Source of the DNA: Pholiota molesta
Lineage: Eukaryota > Basidiomycota > Agaricomycetes > Agaricales > Strophariaceae
Length of the DNA stretch: 64,000 nucleotides
Direction of reading: 5' to 3'
Assembly (NCBI GenBank): GCA_014925825.1
Contig: JACGCK010000003.1
Coordinates: forward strand, 186,001-250,000
Shown here: in pieces, positions 60,405 through 64,000 of the stretch
Position numbering within the stretch: the stretch's first letter is position 1
Layout: each line of letters opens with the position of its first letter
Made by a program: the position numbers and the translations under genes
Notes under the pieces: model-generated
What the model saw: the letters and a program-made list of their open reading frames with translations, nothing else
Told to the model about the DNA's origin: nothing
Database searches by the model: none

Positions 60405-61271
60405 ATGGCTAAAGTTGAAGTTTTGACTCTGGCTTCGTTGGCTGGCCTGGTGAACCTAAATAGCTTGTACCTCCTTGGCTATGCCTGGCTCTTTGGGATG
60501 TGTGAGTTCGGGCATGTTTTGAATGTGGGCAGAGCACATCTAATACTTGATTCTCATCTCAGCCGTATGGATCTCGTTCTTCGGAGGTAAGCTTTTTACA
60601 AAGTTGCTGCTGCCCTTCATATCTCATCTTACTCTGTAGGTGTCATTGCTTACAAGTCACTTCGTGAGTTCGCCAGGCGGTCCCACAATGGTCCATTGTT
60701 CAACTAACCCCCTTCTTTTCAGCGCGACACCAGTTTGGCGCTCTCCAACATAAGACATTCCCGGTGTACTTTGTCATTTCCATCGCTCTGTCCACCACTC
60801 TCCTTTCCGTATGGATTCTCAAACATCCCGATGTCTTGGTCTATCTGGCGCGCCCCAATGTCGCTGATGTTGCCCAAGTCTATGCACTCGGAATAGTTTT
60901 ATTGTCGCAGGCGAGCAATTACTTCGTCGTCGGCCCAATGACTAGCAAGTACGTTTTCTTTGTTCATTCAATTGTTCATTACTAGGTAAACTAATCAATT
61001 CAAAACTTTCCTAGGATCATGTTCCAGCGCCAGAAGCTTGAGAAAGAGGAAGGCAAGACCTACAATGAACCTGGAGTAAGGATTTTGTTCATTCCAGAAT
61101 TTGCCACAAATATTAACAGCAGGGGATAACCAGGTTTCGGCTGAGATGAAGGCTCTGAATGTTAAATTCGGAAGTCTCCACGGTATCAGCTCCCTTGCCA
61201 ATCTCCTTGCTATTATTGCACTGGGATTCCATGGTGTGTATATCGGAAACGCTGGAGTCAAGGGTTATTGA
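60405..61271 (+). CDS. DUF4149/TMEM205-like membrane protein
   Basis: Start MAKVEVLTLASLAGLVNLNS. Four hydrophobic segments are visible: LNSLYLLGYAWLFGM with SVWISFFGGVIAY, VYFVISIALSTTLLSVWIL, YALGIVLLSQASNYFVVGP, and LHGISSLANLLAIIALGF. The family motif around GPMTSKIMFQRQKLEKEEG is present. Introns split the first helices into very short exons (for example 20-30 bases), a common fungal pattern. Members are of unknown biochemical role; the yeast and human relatives are reported in the secretory or mitochondrial membranes. C-terminus YIGNAGVKGY. Confidence 0.85.
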
Positions 61272-61427
61272 GTTGCGTAACAAATCTGTGACCGGTCTTG
61301 AGCAAGCTTAGATAGAAAGAGAAAACAATGAAATGATACGTTTCACTAACATCTTTCTCGAAATCATAAGAATTGGCATTGGAAAAAATACAACAATCGA
61401 CAACGTGATAACACACCGTCCAGACGG

Positions 61428-62345
61428 TCATGCACCGACTGAGTCCATCTCGGGCACGTATCCCTCCCTCAGACTCCTCTCCAATCTCCTCACTTCCTCT
61501 ATTGAGGTGGCTTTCGCGATAGCCGCTCTGACCTTGTCCTGATCTTCTTTCGACATCAGGCGCCCAGCCTTCACAGTTGTTTGCGCGGCCTTTGGCTCGT
61601 CGATCGTTAGGACAGTCTTCGTCGCGTGCACGGATACGGTGGATGAGATGCTCGTAGCGAGCGCTGTGGGCAGACCTTCGGCCGTCACGAATAGGGCCTT
61701 CGCTTGTGCCCTCTCCTAGATTAATCCGACAAGCCCATCGATGAGTCGTCGCGCAACATGGGATGCGAGGTGCAGATGAGCGCACCTTATCGCGGATTCG
61801 CTGGAAATCTACCACCCGCAGGCTAGGAAATCTCCATGCCAGCCATTCGCGATACCACTTTTTTTCGGTCACAGGATTGCCCAGTAGTGAAATGTATTTG
61901 AGGTTGCGGAGCTCTTTGAGAGGCTCGAGGTCTCCAAGCTCGGCGATGTTGTTGTTTGTCAGTACTAGGGTTTGCAGATTTGGCACGGAGAGGTGGATAG
62001 AGGCGGAGATGTTTTGTATTCGGTTGTTCGCGAGCAGGAGCGTATGTAGGCGTTTGAGGAGGGGCAGATTGCCCAATGTGAGGATAGCATTGTCTGTGAA
62101 GTCAATAGCGTCATGTTGATCCTAACGATGAGATTAGCATTAAGATCTGAGAAGGTATGGAACGCGGCGCGTACCCTTGTAACACCAAGATTTTCAATAG
62201 CAGGGATTTTAAAGCCTGTTGAGGTTGTGTGAGTGGTTCAAGCAAGCGCGGACGGGGTGCTCTGACCTCTGAGATCGAGCTGGCGCTCTTTTAGTGGGTT
62301 GAGGTGCGAAGAGGCCTGTGCGAGGAGCTCTGGGGTGAGCTTCAT
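61428..62345 (-). CDS. LEA1: U2 small nuclear ribonucleoprotein A' (LEA1)
   Basis: Start MKLTPELLAQASSHLNPLKE, then the leucine-rich repeats characteristic of U2A': FKIPAIENLGVTRDQHDAID, FTDNAILTLGNLPLLKRLHT, LLLANNRIQNISASI, LQTLVLTNNNIAELGDLEPL, and LSYISLLGNPVTEKKWYREW with the capping helix. The C-terminal half (ERAQAKALFVTAEGLPTAL, then LMSKEDQDKVRAAIAKATS) is helical and ends SLREGYVPEMD. U2A' binds U2B'' and the U2 snRNA stem-loop IV in pre-mRNA splicing. Exons join in frame; the stop is at 61428. Confidence 0.93.
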
Positions 62346-62552
62346 CGTGGAGGTGGGGAGCTGTAGCTAATAAGATGGAGACACCCCCGTGCCAGGAAAG
62401 GTGACCCAAGTTCAGACTCAGATCAACGCGCGAGCACGCGGCCAAGGCTCGTGTTATCCAATACCACCATCCCAGCTCACTCCAATGCGGTCTCTGCACC
62501 AACGTTATACCTTGTAAATCTCCACAAATTCATGTCAAAAACATACCTAACC
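62346..62552. promoter_or_regulatory. Shared divergent promoter of LEA1 and SAC-domain gene
   Basis: 207 bp between the two divergent starts; no specific site recognised. Confidence 0.45.
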
Positions 62553-64000
62553 ATGCGATTAGGTTTAGTGAACGGAATGACACATATATCTTCGTCCCAG
62601 AAGGAGAGGCGCAGTCGCTGACGATACACCGGTCCTCGGGGGACATAGTACTGAACTGTTCGTTTTTATTCTACACTCTTATTTCACGAAATAACCATGG
62701 CCTCTTAGCGCCCAAATATACCATTCCTTATGCTGCGCAAAGATCAGAAAAAGTAGTCTATGGCATTGTTGGACTAATATCCTTGTCAATTTGTGAATCG
62801 TCTTTCCACCGCATGATCCATTCATATAACTGACATGCGACTATACAGCGGAATATTTAATTATCATTACCGGAAGAGTCCTCCAAGGTCAACTTATGGG
62901 ACATGACATATTCCGCGCGACAGAATTCGACATTCTTCCCTTGGCCGCCATCTCGGCTTCTGTCCCCCCGCATCCCGTTGAAGCTCGTCTCGTCAACCTC
63001 GTTAGGTCGCATTTTGCGGGCGGAAACTTCTTATTCTCGTATACTTGGGACCTGACCCGTCGACTCCAAATTCAATTACCTCTCGCGGAAAGCGAATCAG
63101 GGAAAGCATTTTGGGAAGTGGTGAGTGTTGGATTGGGTCAACCTGTCTTTGTGGCAGGATTGTTCATACTGTCTGCTTAGGTGGACGACCGCTTCTTCTG
63201 GAATAGGTGCGTCATGCATGCAGTTCAGTAAATCCGCCCGCATTGATTGTAATTTCTAGATTCTTGCAAAATAAATTCATAGAAGTCGCAACCCAAAACC
63301 CGAATGCTGCAGTAAGATTCCATCCGTTACCGTTATTATACAATGACTTAGATTCATTCGTAGTATGGCGCCTTCATCCTCCCCATAATGTACGGAAGTA
63401 CGTATAGTCAAGTTTCAGCGTGATGTTCCACCCTCATCATGGTTCAATCTGTCACAGCCTTCGAAAGTCGGCCTACATTCCTCCATGGACGACACATGAC
63501 GCTAGGGCTCATCAGCCGCCGCTGCCGTTTCCGTGCTGGAACGCGCTATTTCCGTCGTGGCATTGACCATGAAGGAAACGTTGCCAACTTCAACGAGACG
63601 GAGCAAATTCTGCTGGTCGAAGGACCAACCGTCCCGGGCTCTGTGCGAACCTCTGACGATAATTATACCGCCAAGCTCAGTTACGTTCAAATTCGAGGAA
63701 GCGTTCCTGTGTTCTGGTCTGAGGTCAATACCCTGAGATATAAGCCAGACTTGCAGGTTATGGAACTTGACACTACGGTCAGTCATCTTCGCGGCGTTTA
63801 ATAACTGACATGCCTCATACTTGATTTCTAGAACAAGGCAATGTACACGCATATTACCAAGCAGACACAGCTGTATGGCGATCAGTGTCTAGTGAACCTC
63901 GTAAACCAAAAAGGACACGAGAAGCCAGTCAAAGAAGCATACGAACGACACATCGCTGAAGTATGTATTTATGACATAGTTTGTTCGACGGAGGCGCTGA
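62553..64000 (+). CDS. SAC1: SAC-domain phosphoinositide phosphatase, 5' part (runs off the right end)
   Basis: Start Met at 62553 (MRLGLVNG); one A appears missing near 62576, after which TYIFVPEGEAQSLTIHRSSG reads in frame. Later exons: KYTIPYAAQRSEKVVYGIVG, IIITGRVLQGQLMGHDIFRA, FLFSYTWDLTRRLQIQLPL, VVDDRFFWNRFLQNKF, then LGLISRRCRFRAGTRYFRRG, NVANFNETEQILLVEG, and VQIRGSVPVFWSEVNTLRY. These are the N-terminal subdomain and the start of the catalytic part of Sac1, which removes phosphate from phosphatidylinositol 4-phosphate at the ER/Golgi. The CX5R catalytic loop lies beyond the window edge. Last exon here ends YERHIAEV with a donor site at the very end. Confidence 0.9.

Overview
This is nuclear DNA from a filamentous basidiomycete, most likely an Agaricomycete (mushroom-forming fungus). 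The reasons are gene density (about 27 recognisable protein genes in 64 kb, on both strands), many introns of 45-70 bases with GT..AG ends, and protein families typical of that group: a degenerate fungal kinase-like gene, tandem DUF4246 genes, Ser/Thr-rich one-pass membrane proteins and a Dal5-type permease. I saw no rRNA, tRNA, CRISPR array, transposase or viral gene.

Layout. 0.7-10.8 kb: two paralogous mucin-like membrane proteins on the minus strand flank an uncharacterised membrane protein and an isochorismatase-like hydrolase. 11.8-21.1 kb: Rab4-type GTPase, D-serine dehydratase-like PLP enzyme, broken kinase-like gene, RidA imine deaminase and an allantoate/Dal5-family permease. The dehydratase, RidA and permease make a plausible D-amino-acid or nitrogen-use neighbourhood. 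21.6-28.6 kb: RBM39/Rsd1 splicing factor, a bacterial-looking ketol-acid reductoisomerase-like gene divergent from an L-rhamnose-1-dehydrogenase-like SDR, and a cupin. 29-39.4 kb: PEX16, an orphan coiled-coil protein, a CorA-type Mg transporter without the usual GMN motif, an aldehyde dehydrogenase and RRP36. 39.4-46 kb: orphan ORFs and a tandem DUF4246 pair, one copy with a long acidic insertion. 47-64 kb: C2-domain protein, uracil-DNA glycosylase, kinesin-6, a Cys3/Met4-like bZIP regulator, COX19, a glycerophosphodiester phosphodiesterase, the Rieske protein RIP1, a DUF4149 membrane protein, the U2 snRNP A' protein and the 5' part of a SAC-domain phosphoinositide phosphatase that runs off the right end.

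Most genes are housekeeping and not functionally linked. Several pairs are divergent over short shared promoters: PEX16/orphan 236 bp, CorA/ALDH 180 bp, U2A'/SAC1 207 bp, RidA/permease 336 bp, KARI-like/SDR 394 bp.

A strong cross-cutting signal is that about 18 otherwise conserved coding exons are thrown out of frame by one base, nearly always one base missing from a short homopolymer. This affects housekeeping genes (Rab4, RBM39, UNG, SAC1), so I read it mainly as consensus error in the assembly and annotate those genes as real, with the breaks marked. Exon structures were deduced by eye from splice signals and protein family conservation; starts are the least certain part.
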